Assembly: GCA_964506465.1 (NCBI GenBank)
Contig: CAZDLM010000036.1
Coordinates: 1-32,938 of the forward strand
Length of the DNA: 32,938 bases
DNA from: UBA6109 sp964506465
GTDB taxonomy: Bacteria > Desulfobacterota > Syntrophia > Syntrophales > UBA6109
Direction of reading: 5' to 3'
Shown in pieces: positions 1-8,344 of this stretch. Under the pieces are notes generated by a model, which was given only the letters and a program-made list of their open reading frames with translations, ran no database searches and was not told the origin of the DNA. Each line of letters starts with the position of its first letter. The first letter of the stretch is position 1. The translations under genes and the position numbers were made by a program.

Positions 1-384
1 GTTGCAGGCGGCTTCGTGGGAGGACTGCACCAGGGACCACAGGATGTCTTCGTCCATGACGAGGAGCCGGCAGGGCGTATCGGCGATCACGAATGCGGAT
101 GCCGGCTGCTGGTCGAGGACCGACATCTCGCCGATGCTTTCGCCGGGGCCGAGCATCGCCACCGGCTTTTTTCCCGGACCGTCGAGGTGGACGCTGAGTC
201 GCCCGTCGAGAACGAAATACGTCGCGTGGTTCGCCTGACCGGCCTTGATGAGTACGTCTTCCGGCTGAAGCTCGAGCACGGTGCAGGCGTCGATCAGGCC
301 CTTGATCGATTCCAGGGGGACCTGGCGGAAGAGTTCGATTCCGCCAAGCTCATTTTCGTCCAGATAAGGAAAGGATCCGTTCAT
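1..384 (-). CDS. Cyclic-nucleotide-binding-domain protein (partial, C-terminus beyond window edge)
   Basis: The visible 128 residues start at ATG 384 (MNGSFPYLDENELGG) and run off the left edge. Residues about 15-128 read as a Crp/PKA-type cNMP-binding beta-roll: an FRQVPLESIKGLIDA helix, a YFVLDGRLSVHL strand pair and the phosphate-cassette-like GPGESIGEMSVLD. The Arg that usually follows in the cassette (RSA in Crp) is replaced by PASA, so binding of cAMP or cGMP is doubtful. No DNA-binding domain is visible, but the end is missing, so it could be a stand-alone sensor domain or a larger protein. A strong sigma70-like promoter lies just upstream, inside the end of the neighbouring fusion gene, so it is probably transcribed on its own. 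The family assignment is firm; the ligand is unknown. Confidence 0.85.
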   Translation of the reverse strand, partial: MNGSFPYLDENELGGIELFRQVPLESIKGLIDACTVLELQPEDVLIKAGQANHATYFVLDGRLSVHLDGPGKKPVAMLGPGESIGEMSVLDQQPASAFVIADTPCRLLVMDEDILWSLVQSSHEAACN

Positions 385-490
385 TCCGTGCCTCTGCCAG
401 CCGGCCTTCGGGAGGCGCCGGGCCTCGTCCGCTCCGGGAGAGTTCATCCCCCGGAAACGCAAATGGAGCGTCCGGCGGACGACGTACCAT

Positions 491-519
491 GCTATAAAGA
501 AAAGGGTTCAGCCTGTCAA
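491..519 (-). promoter_or_regulatory. Predicted sigma70 promoter for the cNMP-domain gene
   Basis: On the minus strand TTGACA (514-519) is followed after exactly 17 bases by TATAGC (491-496). The -35 is a perfect consensus and the -10 matches 4 of 6. It overlaps the stop codon of the upstream fusion gene and leaves a leader of about 100 bases before ATG 384. Nothing else was seen in 385-490. Confidence 0.6.
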
Positions 520-3056
520 GGACGTCGCGAAAGAACCCCTCCATCCATCTGTTCCGCAATGACGCTTCGGACATGGGCATTGAGGGCCTCGATGGAAGCG
601 AAGCCCCGCGGATCGACGGGCTCGCCGACCACCACGCTGCCCTTCACCTTCGAGAAGAAGCGGGGAAGGACTTTTCCCCGCGGGAAGATCGAATAGGTCC
701 CCCGGATCGTCACGGGGAGGATCTCCTTGCCCAGATAGTGGGCAAGATAGGCCGCGCCGGTCTTGAACTTCCCGAGGGAGCCGTCGCGGGTTCGCGTCCC
801 CTCGGGGAAAATGATGAGCGACGCTCCGCTCCGCAGGATGTCAGCCGCCGCCTTCAGGGAAGGCAGGATGTTCCCCGCCCGGTCGACAAAGACGACCGGC
901 GAGCCGAAGAAGGGGTAGCGCAGGAAGGAAAGCTCCCGTTTCCCCGTGATGAAGAGGCGTCTCCTCAGGCGGTAGGGGAGCGCGCCGAGGAGCCAAAGGA
1001 CGTCCAGGATGGACTGGTGGTTGGCGACGATGATCCGGTTGTCGGGGACCAGGCGCTCTCCGTGCACGATCCTGAGGTCCCAGAAAAGGCGGGAACAGAT
1101 CCGGACGGCGAGCAGGATCAGTTCGCTCAGTGGATTCCAGAAGGTCGTCATGCGGGTGGTGATTTCCCCCCGGAGGATCCGCTCGTCCTGGTTGGCGCCC
1201 GCACCCTGTTCGCAGGCCGCGAGAACCCGGACGAACTCCTCGAGGCCTTGCTGGGGATTGACCTTCTCCATGTCCACCGAAATCCCCAGGGCCTCCTCGA
1301 GATGGACAATCAGCTCGATCAGGCCGAGAGAATCGATCCCGTGGTCGGCGAGGGTTTCATTGGCATGGAGGACATCCGCCCGCAGTTTCCGGCGGAGGCA
1401 GGCGATGATTTCCTCCTCCCGGACGCCGGCCGGCGCAAGGACATTCCGGGGGATCGCCGCGCCCTCCTCGACGGTCTGGTAGATCCCCGCTTCCAGCAGA
1501 CGGACCACTTCGTCGACCAGGACCTTCCGCGTGGAGTTCCGGGGCAGCGGATCGGCCGACAGGGCGAACCGCGTCAGGGTGCGATAGGCGGGGAGTCCCC
1601 GGTTGAGACGGGCAATCTCCTCCCGGATCGCCGCATAGCGGTTCGGACCCTTGACGGCGGGAACAATGACGGCGTAGACCGTCTCCCTGCCGTCGATCTT
1701 CCTGCCGAAGACCGCGATCTCGGCAATCGCTGGCGATGTGCGGAAATGCAGTTCGAGCTCTTCCGGGTAGACGTTCTTCCCCGAATCCAGGACGATGACG
1801 TTCTTCTTGCGGCCCGTGATGTGAATGTGGCCCCTCTTGTCCACATAACCCAGATCCTGGGTGTTGAAGAAACCCTCCGCGTCGAAGGCCCGGCGATTGG
1901 CTTCCTCGTTCCGATAGTACCCGGCCATCACTGCTTGGCCCCGCAGCCAGATCTCCCCGATTCCGTCAGCGTTGACCTCCTTGACCCGCACTTCGTTGCC
2001 GGGAATGGGAGGCCCGACGGCCCCGGCAACGGCGTCCTTGTAGTAGGGGATGGCGATGGGTCCCGTCGTTTCCGTGAGGCCGTAACCCTCCATGATGTCA
2101 AAGCCCATCCGCTGGTACCATCGGAAGTACTCCTGCTTGAGCGGCGCGCCGCCGCTGATGAAGAATCTCATCCGGCGTCCGAAAATATCGTGGACCGGTT
2201 GGAACACCTTTTTCAGGACAAAGCCGAGTCCGAGGGCTTTCAGGACCGGCGCGGCCTTGAGGAAGAACATGAAGAGGCGGTACTTGTTCAGGGACTGCGC
2301 CCGAATCTTTCCCGCCATGGCGTCGAAGAACAACTCCCACATCTGGGGGGCGGCGGGAAAGATCGTGATCGGGTTATCCGCCAGGGCGCGGATGATGTCC
2401 GGTCCTTTCAGGGAATTCTGCAGGACAATGGAGCCCCCCGTGACCAGCGGCGCCATGAAGGTCGATTCGAAGGCGTAGACATGGTAGAGCGGAAGCATCG
2501 CCAGCGTTACGTCATCTTCGGTGTACTCCTCGAGCTTCGTGCAGACCTGGGCGACATGAATGATGTTGGCATGGGTAAGCGAGACGATCTTGGGCCTCCC
2601 CGTCGTCCCGGAGGTGAAGAGGAGCGACGCGATATCGCCCCCCGTCAGCGTCGTCTCGGGGAGGCGGTCATCGCCGCCGGAAGGTTCTTCTTCGATCGCA
2701 TAGGCCGTAAGCCCCTCGAAGACCGTTCGAAAAGGGGCGGAAACAAAAGCGGCCCGGGCACCCGCTTCCCGAACCATGGCCCGGTACTGTTCCGGGTTGA
2801 GGTTCGTATCGAGCGGCAGCGCCGCCGCCCCGATCGCCGTGATCGCCATGTAGGCGATGCACCACTCGGGGGAGTTACCCGCGAGAATCGCGATCACATC
2901 CCCTTTGCCGTATCCATCTCTCTTGAGGGCGGACGCGCGGAGCCGGGCCCTCCGCCAGGCATCGGCGAAGGTGATGTTCTGATTCCTGAAGAGTATCCGA
3001 TCCGCATGGCGTCGGCAAACCGCCATATAGGTCATGCAGAGATTCTCGTATTCCAT
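516..3056 (-). CDS. Trifunctional acyl ligase - acyl carrier protein - PlsC acyltransferase fusion
   Basis: This 846-residue protein has three domains. Residues 1 to about 520 form an AMP-dependent acyl-CoA/acyl-ACP synthetase, with P-loop FTSGTTGRPK at 147-156 and GYGLTETTG at 324-332. An acyl carrier domain follows with phosphopantetheine motif DHGIDSLG at 571-578 (Ser 576). The C-terminus is a 1-acylglycerol-phosphate acyltransferase with HX4D in NHQSILD at about 679 and FPEGTR at about 750. The expected chemistry is activation of a free fatty acid, loading on the built-in carrier and transfer to a lysophospholipid at the inner membrane. E. coli Aas does a similar job but has PlsC first and no ACP domain. 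The start at 3056 (MEYENLCMTYM) is chosen because the ligase homology begins there; a longer frame to 3368 would run through the tetR promoter. Domain calls are certain; substrate is inferred. Confidence 0.93.
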   Translation of the reverse strand: MEYENLCMTYMAVCRRHADRILFRNQNITFADAWRRARLRASALKRDGYGKGDVIAILAGNSPEWCIAYMAITAIGAAALPLDTNLNPEQYRAMVREAGARAAFVSAPFRTVFEGLTAYAIEEEPSGGDDRLPETTLTGGDIASLLFTSGTTGRPKIVSLTHANIIHVAQVCTKLEEYTEDDVTLAMLPLYHVYAFESTFMAPLVTGGSIVLQNSLKGPDIIRALADNPITIFPAAPQMWELFFDAMAGKIRAQSLNKYRLFMFFLKAAPVLKALGLGFVLKKVFQPVHDIFGRRMRFFISGGAPLKQEYFRWYQRMGFDIMEGYGLTETTGPIAIPYYKDAVAGAVGPPIPGNEVRVKEVNADGIGEIWLRGQAVMAGYYRNEEANRRAFDAEGFFNTQDLGYVDKRGHIHITGRKKNVIVLDSGKNVYPEELELHFRTSPAIAEIAVFGRKIDGRETVYAVIVPAVKGPNRYAAIREEIARLNRGLPAYRTLTRFALSADPLPRNSTRKVLVDEVVRLLEAGIYQTVEEGAAIPRNVLAPAGVREEEIIACLRRKLRADVLHANETLADHGIDSLGLIELIVHLEEALGISVDMEKVNPQQGLEEFVRVLAACEQGAGANQDERILRGEITTRMTTFWNPLSELILLAVRICSRLFWDLRIVHGERLVPDNRIIVANHQSILDVLWLLGALPYRLRRRLFITGKRELSFLRYPFFGSPVVFVDRAGNILPSLKAAADILRSGASLIIFPEGTRTRDGSLGKFKTGAAYLAHYLGKEILPVTIRGTYSIFPRGKVLPRFFSKVKGSVVVGEPVDPRGFASIEALNAHVRSVIAEQMDGGVLSRRP

Positions 3057-3238
3057 GGGCACCCACTCCCGATTTGTTTGCACCCCCGGCGCGGGGAGCC
3101 ATGTATCACGACCGGCGGAGATTGAGAAGGCGGGAATTTCCCGGCGTCGACGGGTCAGCACATTCGTGCGATGAACGGGGAGGCTGGAAAGACGAAGCAA
3201 CGGGGCGTCCGCCATCCGTGCGTCAACCGAAATTCTTC

Positions 3239-3267
3239 TTGACATCACCGCCGAAGGTGAGATAGAT
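3239..3267 (+). promoter_or_regulatory. Predicted sigma70 promoter of the tetR/RND operon
   Basis: A perfect TTGACA (3239-3244) is followed after 16 bases by GATAGA (3261-3266), a weak -10. The putative operator begins about 13 bases downstream, where a bound repressor would block initiation or early elongation. Confidence 0.45.
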
Positions 3268-3279
3268 CCTCCCGGCAGG

Positions 3280-3297
3280 AATGAACGTTCACTCATT
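3280..3297. promoter_or_regulatory. Putative TetR-family operator palindrome
   Basis: The 10-bp perfect palindrome TGAACGTTCA (3282-3291) sits inside a wider dyad with arms AATGA (3280-3284) and TCATT (3293-3297). It lies 15 bases before the tetR start and in the 256-base gap shared with the divergent acyl ligase fusion. TetR/AcrR-type repressors of this class commonly bind such palindromes next to their own gene. Binding is inferred. Confidence 0.6.
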
Positions 3298-3312
3298 TTC
3301 TGGGGTGCTGAA

Positions 3313-3891
3313 ATGACGAGAACGCCCGACAAACGATCCGACATCCTGAAAGCGGCCCTGGAGCTCATCGCCGAACGGGGGTTTCACGGCTCTCCGATAG
3401 CCGAGATCGCCAAGAAGGCGGATGTGGCGGCCGGGACGATCTACCGCTACTTCGAGAGCAAGGATGCACTTATCAACGGGCTGCACCGGCAACTGGAGGG
3501 AGAGATCCTGCTCTTTCTTCAGGACGGCTACCCGGCCGGGGAACCGATCCGGGAGAAGTTCCTTCACTTGACGGGACGGCTGCTGCGTTATCTGGTCCGG
3601 CACCCGCTCCATTTCCGCTACCTGGAACAGTACTTCAATTCCCCTTACGGCATCTCCCTGCACAGGGACAGGCTCATGGCCGAGCCCGAGAGTCAGAACC
3701 TGCCGATGGAGATTTTTCGACGGGGAATCGAACAGCGGGTTCTCAAGGATCTCCCGAAGTCCGTCCTGTTTTCCCTGGCCTTCGGCCCCCTGACCTCTCT
3801 GGTGCGCGATCACGTCTCCGGATTCGTCGTCCTCGACGAGGCCATGATCCGGCGGGTCACGGAGGCCTGCTGGGACGCCATCAAGAGGTGA
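3313..3891 (+). CDS. TetR/AcrR-family transcriptional regulator
   Basis: This 192-residue protein has a typical N-terminal TetR helix-turn-helix: RSDILKAALELIAERGF at 8-24, then IAEIAKKADVAAGTIYRYF at about 29-47 and ESKDALINGL. The remainder is a variable all-alpha ligand-binding domain with no recognisable ligand. The start has a GGGGTG ribosome site seven bases upstream. It is the first gene of the efflux operon (60 bases before the adaptor gene) and divergent from the acyl ligase fusion, so it most likely represses itself, the pump and perhaps the fusion gene, and is released by a pump substrate or an acyl compound. Family certain, target inferred. Confidence 0.93.
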   Translation: MTRTPDKRSDILKAALELIAERGFHGSPIAEIAKKADVAAGTIYRYFESKDALINGLHRQLEGEILLFLQDGYPAGEPIREKFLHLTGRLLRYLVRHPLHFRYLEQYFNSPYGISLHRDRLMAEPESQNLPMEIFRRGIEQRVLKDLPKSVLFSLAFGPLTSLVRDHVSGFVVLDEAMIRRVTEACWDAIKR

Positions 3892-3951
3892 CGCATGGCC
3901 CCGCGAGAGGAGATTATTTTCCTTCGATAGACAACGTAAGAAAGGTGCCGC

Positions 3952-5166
3952 ATGCAGATGAAAAACAAGACCGAGCGAATCGCCGCTGGAATCGTTTTGA
4001 CGGGGATACTGATACTGGGCGGTTGCGGGCAGCAGGCCGGCGCGCCGCCGCAGGGCGGTCCCCCGGAAGTGGCCGTCGTCACGATCCAGCCGAAGCGGGT
4101 GGTGATCACAACCGACCTGGTCGGCAGGACCTCCGCGAACCGGGTTGCCGAGGTGCGTCCCCAGGTTGGCGGCATCATCCAGAAGCGCTTCTTTACGGAG
4201 GGAACCGACGTCAAGGCCGGCCAGGAGCTCTACCAGATCGATCCGGCGACCTACCAGGCGGCGCTGGACAATGCCAGGGCCGCTCTCGCGCGGTCCGAGG
4301 CCAACCTTCAGGCGATCCGCGCGAAGGCCGGGCGCCTGCGGGAATTGCTGGCCGACAAGGCGGTCAGCCAGCAGGATTACGACGATGCGGCCGCAGGGCT
4401 GAAACAGACGGAGGCGGATATCCAGTATTGGAAGGCCATGGTCGAAACGGCAAGCATCAATCGGAAATACACCTCGATCACGGCGCCCATCTCCGGCCGC
4501 ATCGGGAGATCGAACGTTACGGAGGGGGCCCTGGTGACCGCCCATCAGCCCGTCGCCCTGGCCGTCATCCAGCAATTGGACCCCATGTACGTCGACGTTC
4601 CCCAATCGACGGCCGAGTTGCTGCGCCTGCGGAAACGCCTGGCGGAAGGGGATCTGCAGCAGGACGGAACGATCCAAAACAGGGTCCACCTCGTTCTTGA
4701 AGACGCCTCTCGATACCCTCTGGAGGGGTCGCTTCAGTTCCGCGACGTGACGGTCGATCCGACGACAGGATCCGTCATTCTGAGAATTGTCTTTCCCAAT
4801 CCGAAGGGGGTTCTGCTGCCGGGCATGTTTGTCCGGGCCGTGGTGGACGAAGGGGTCAATCCCAAGGCACTCCTGGTTCCCCAGCAGGCGGTGTCGCGCG
4901 ATCCGAAGGGAAACCCCGTGACGCTGATCGTGGATGCCGAAAACAAGGTCCAGCAGCGCACGCTCACGCTCGACCGCGCGATCGGCGACGCCTGGCTCGT
5001 TACCGCGGGCCTCGCGGCGGGCGAACGGGTGATCGTCGAAGGGTTGCAGAGGGTCCGGCCCGGCGCCGCCGTGAGGGCGGTGCCTTTCGAAACGCGGCCT
5101 GAAAAGAACGGCGCAGATCAGGAGAAGGCGAAACCCCCGGCAGCCAAGGCGAACGGGCGGAGGTAA
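3952..5166 (+). CDS. RND efflux periplasmic adaptor lipoprotein (AcrA/MexA family)
   Basis: This 404-residue membrane-fusion protein links the inner-membrane pump to the outer-membrane channel. A lipoprotein signal ends in ILGGC, with the acylated Cys at residue 25. The lipoyl-like halves (VAEVRPQVGGIIQKRFFTEG and the strand ending TAPISGRIGRSNVTEG) flank a helical hairpin at about 105-165 (YQAALDNARAALARSEANLQ ... ISQQ-like QQDYDDAAAGLKQTEADI). The beta-barrel and membrane-proximal domains follow (about 205-380). The first ATG (3952) has AAAGG six bases upstream; an in-frame ATG two codons later is a possible alternative. The pump gene starts three bases after the stop, showing tight coupling. 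Length matches the family. Confidence 0.95.
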   Translation: MQMKNKTERIAAGIVLTGILILGGCGQQAGAPPQGGPPEVAVVTIQPKRVVITTDLVGRTSANRVAEVRPQVGGIIQKRFFTEGTDVKAGQELYQIDPATYQAALDNARAALARSEANLQAIRAKAGRLRELLADKAVSQQDYDDAAAGLKQTEADIQYWKAMVETASINRKYTSITAPISGRIGRSNVTEGALVTAHQPVALAVIQQLDPMYVDVPQSTAELLRLRKRLAEGDLQQDGTIQNRVHLVLEDASRYPLEGSLQFRDVTVDPTTGSVILRIVFPNPKGVLLPGMFVRAVVDEGVNPKALLVPQQAVSRDPKGNPVTLIVDAENKVQQRTLTLDRAIGDAWLVTAGLAAGERVIVEGLQRVRPGAAVRAVPFETRPEKNGADQEKAKPPAAKANGRR

Positions 5167-5169
5167 GAG

Positions 5170-8100
5170 ATGCTGTCGAAATTCTTCCTGAAGCGTCCCG
5201 TTTTCGCCTGGGTGGTCGCGATCATCATCATGGCCGTGGGAGGACTGGCGATCTACAACCTGCCGATCTCGCAGTATCCCCCGATCGCCCCGCCCTCCAT
5301 CGCCATCTTTTCCAGCTATCCCGGGGCATCGGCCGAAACCGTGGAAAACAGCGTGACGCAGATCATCGAGCAGAAGATGACCGGCTTCGACAATCTGCTC
5401 TACATGTCCGCCACCAGCGATTCCGCGGGGGGGTCCCGCATCGAGATGACCTTCAAGCCGGGGACCGATCCGGATCTCGCCTGGTCCCAGGTTCAGAACA
5501 AGCTCCAGCTCGCCATGGCAAGCCTGCCGGATGTGGTCAAGAACACCGGCGTCACCGTCAGCAAATCCACCCGGAACTACCTGATGGTCGTCGGGCTGGT
5601 TTCGGAAGACGGCAGCATGGACGTGAAGGACTTGATCGACTACGCCCAGACCAATCTGGAGAGCGTCCTGGCGCGTGTGCCCGGCGTCGGCGAGACGGAG
5701 ATTTTCGGCCGCGGGTACTCCATGAGGATCTGGCTCAATCCCAACAAGCTCACCGCGTACCAGCTCACGGTGGCGGACGTGGTTGCGGCGCTCAGGGCCT
5801 ATAACGCGGAGGTCTCCGCCGGCCAGTTCGGCGGCATGCCGGCGGTCAAGGGGCAGCGCCTGAACGCCTCGATCGTCGTCCAGAACATGCTGAGGACCCC
5901 CGAAGAATTCGCCGCCATCCCCATCCGCACCGGCGCGGACGGTTCCGTCGTCCGGGTCGGGGACGTGGGCCGGACCGAGTTGGGGAGCGAGCTGTACGAT
6001 ATCGAATCCTCCTACAACGGCATGCCGACCGGCGGCATCGCAATCCGCCAGGCCGCCGGCGCCAACGCATTGGACGCAGCCGACGCCGTCAGGGCGAAGA
6101 TGGCGGAGTTGAGCCGTTTCTTCCCGCCCGGGCTCAAGGTCGTCTATCCCCACGACACCACTCCCTTCATCCGGGTGGCCATCGATGAAGTCGTCAAGAC
6201 GCTTCTCGAGGCGATCCTCCTGGTCTTCCTGGTCATGTGGCTCTTCCTGGGCAACCTGCGGGCGACGCTGATCCCGACGATCGCCGTGCCCGTCGTCATT
6301 CTCGGCACCTTCGCCGTTCTCGAGTTCTTCGGCTTCTCGATCAACATGCTGACCATGTTTGCCATGGTGCTGGCCATCGGTCTTCTCGTGGACGACGCCA
6401 TCGTGGTCGTGGAGAACGTGGAGCGGATCATGGTCGAGGAGGGGCTGCCGCCCCGCGAAGCCACGGCGAAGTCGATGGAGCAGATCACGAGCGCCCTCAT
6501 CGGCATCGGCCTGGTCCTTTCGGCGGTGTTCGGTCCCATGGCGTTCTTCCCCGGCTCCACGGGCGTCATCTACCGACAATTCTCCATCACCATCATCTCC
6601 GCGATGCTCCTGTCGGTGGTCGTGGCCCTCATCCTGACGCCGGTCCTCTGCGCGTCGCTCCTCAAACCGGTGCCGGCGGGTGGACACGAGGCGGACAATG
6701 TCGTCTTCTTCCTGCGGCCGTTCTTCGCCGCGTTCAACCGCATTTTTTTCCGCTTCCGTCGCCGGTACGTGGGCCTCGTCCGTCATTCCCTTTCCCGGAA
6801 GCTCCGCTACCTGGTCGTCTTCATTCTGATCGTCTCGCTCATGGGATTTTTGTACCTGCGCATGCCCACGGCCTACCTGCCGGACGAAGACCAGGGCGTT
6901 CTGCTCGCCCAGGTGATCCTGCCCACCGGCTCGACCTTCGAACAGACCAAGGAGGTCAGCAAGCAGATCGAACGGTATTTCAGCGAGCATGAAAAAGAGG
7001 CGGTCGCCTCCACGATGGTTATCACGGGCATCGGGTTTTCCGGGCGGGCACAGAACAACGGCATGGTGTTCATCAAGCTGAAGGACTGGAAGCTCAGAGA
7101 CCGGGCGGACCTGAAGGCGAAGGCCATCGCGGGAAGGGCCATGGGGGCCTTTTCGAGTCTCCGCAACGCTCTGGTCTTTGCCTTTCCGCCACCCGCCGTC
7201 ACGGAACTGGGCATGGCCAAGGGTTTCGACTACATGCTCTTGGACCGCGGCGGCCTCGGACATCAGGCCCTGACGGAGGCCCAGAATCAACTGCTGGGCA
7301 TCGTGGCCAAGGATCCGCGCGTGACCGCCGTCCGGCCCAACAGCATGGCGGACGTGCCCGAATACCGGATCGACGTGGACTGGGACAAGGCGGGTGCATT
7401 GGGGGTTCCCATCACCTCCATCCACCAGACGATCTCGGCGGCCTTCGGCAGCTCCTACGTGAACGACTTCATCAAGGGCAACCGGGTCAAGAGGGTCTAT
7501 GTCCAGGCCGATGCCCCCTACCGCATGCTGCCCAAAGACCTGGACAAGATCTACATCCGCAATACGGCGGGGAAGATGGTCCCCTTCTCCTCTTTCGCCG
7601 CCGGACGCTGGACCTTCGGCCCCCCGAGACTGGCGCGCTTCAACAGCTTCCCGGCCATCAACATCTGGGGGGAACCGGCGCCGGGAAGGAGTTCGGGCGA
7701 AGCGATGCAGGCCATGGAAGACGCGGTCGAGAAACTGCCCAAGGGGTTCGGCTTCGACTGGACGGGGCTCTCCTACCAGGAGAGGATGTCCAGTTCCCAG
7801 GCGCCCCTCCTGTATGCGTTCTCCGTCTTCGTGATTTTCCTTTGCCTGGCGGCGCTCTATGAAAGCTGGACGATTCCCATTTCTATCCTGCTGGTCCTCC
7901 CGCTGGGGGTGATCGGGGGCGTCATCGCCTCGAGCATGCGGGGACTGGCGAACGACGTCTACTTTCAGATCGGCCTTCTGACGACCCTGGGATTGGCCAC
8001 CAAGAACGCCATTCTGATCGTCCAGTTTGCCAAGGACGGGCTGGAACGGGGGATGAGCCTGATCGACGCCACCATCGAAGGCGCGAAGCTGCGCTTCCGG

Positions 8101-8343
8101 CCGATCGTCATGACCTCTCTGGCTTTCGGCTTCGGCGTCCTGCCGCTTGCCGTGACCACCGGTGCGGGCGCCGGAGCCCAGAACGCCATCGGCACCGGCG
8201 TCCTGGGGGGCATGGTGACCGCCACGGTCCTGGTGGTCATTTTCGCACCGCTCTTCTATGTGCTGATCGAAAGGATCTTCGGCAAGCGCGGAAAACGCGA
8301 ATCGGCCAAGACGACGGATGAAGCTCCAGCAGAGGGTCGATGA
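5170..8343 (+). CDS. RND multidrug efflux pump, HAE1 family (AcrB/MexB type)
   Basis: This 1057-residue inner-membrane proton/drug antiporter is close to the 1049 residues of AcrB. The N-terminus (FFLKRPVFAWVVAIIIMAVG) is the classical first membrane helix. The proton-relay acidic pair is present in GLLVDDAIVVVENVERIM, and the relay Lys in GLATKNAILIVQFAKDG. The periplasmic porter and docking regions include SYPGASAETVENSVTQIIEQ. The order adaptor-pump-outer-membrane factor shows a complete tripartite system. The substrate cannot be read from the sequence; drugs, bile-like detergents, solvents or fatty acids are all possible. The stop TGA is one base before the next start (TGATATG). Confidence 0.97.
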   Translation: MLSKFFLKRPVFAWVVAIIIMAVGGLAIYNLPISQYPPIAPPSIAIFSSYPGASAETVENSVTQIIEQKMTGFDNLLYMSATSDSAGGSRIEMTFKPGTDPDLAWSQVQNKLQLAMASLPDVVKNTGVTVSKSTRNYLMVVGLVSEDGSMDVKDLIDYAQTNLESVLARVPGVGETEIFGRGYSMRIWLNPNKLTAYQLTVADVVAALRAYNAEVSAGQFGGMPAVKGQRLNASIVVQNMLRTPEEFAAIPIRTGADGSVVRVGDVGRTELGSELYDIESSYNGMPTGGIAIRQAAGANALDAADAVRAKMAELSRFFPPGLKVVYPHDTTPFIRVAIDEVVKTLLEAILLVFLVMWLFLGNLRATLIPTIAVPVVILGTFAVLEFFGFSINMLTMFAMVLAIGLLVDDAIVVVENVERIMVEEGLPPREATAKSMEQITSALIGIGLVLSAVFGPMAFFPGSTGVIYRQFSITIISAMLLSVVVALILTPVLCASLLKPVPAGGHEADNVVFFLRPFFAAFNRIFFRFRRRYVGLVRHSLSRKLRYLVVFILIVSLMGFLYLRMPTAYLPDEDQGVLLAQVILPTGSTFEQTKEVSKQIERYFSEHEKEAVASTMVITGIGFSGRAQNNGMVFIKLKDWKLRDRADLKAKAIAGRAMGAFSSLRNALVFAFPPPAVTELGMAKGFDYMLLDRGGLGHQALTEAQNQLLGIVAKDPRVTAVRPNSMADVPEYRIDVDWDKAGALGVPITSIHQTISAAFGSSYVNDFIKGNRVKRVYVQADAPYRMLPKDLDKIYIRNTAGKMVPFSSFAAGRWTFGPPRLARFNSFPAINIWGEPAPGRSSGEAMQAMEDAVEKLPKGFGFDWTGLSYQERMSSSQAPLLYAFSVFVIFLCLAALYESWTIPISILLVLPLGVIGGVIASSMRGLANDVYFQIGLLTTLGLATKNAILIVQFAKDGLERGMSLIDATIEGAKLRFRPIVMTSLAFGFGVLPLAVTTGAGAGAQNAIGTGVLGGMVTATVLVVIFAPLFYVLIERIFGKRGKRESAKTTDEAPAEGR

Positions 8344-8344
8344 T

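Noticed and set aside
573..3125. Long open frame on the plus strand across the acyl ligase fusion.
   Set aside because: It is the antisense shadow of a gene with clear conserved motifs; its own translation has no recognisable family and is charge-rich low-complexity, as expected in GC-rich DNA.
3068..3230. A promoter for the leftward acyl ligase fusion in the divergent gap.
   Set aside because: Only weak matches such as TTCTCA-N17-TACATG were found; none good enough to list.
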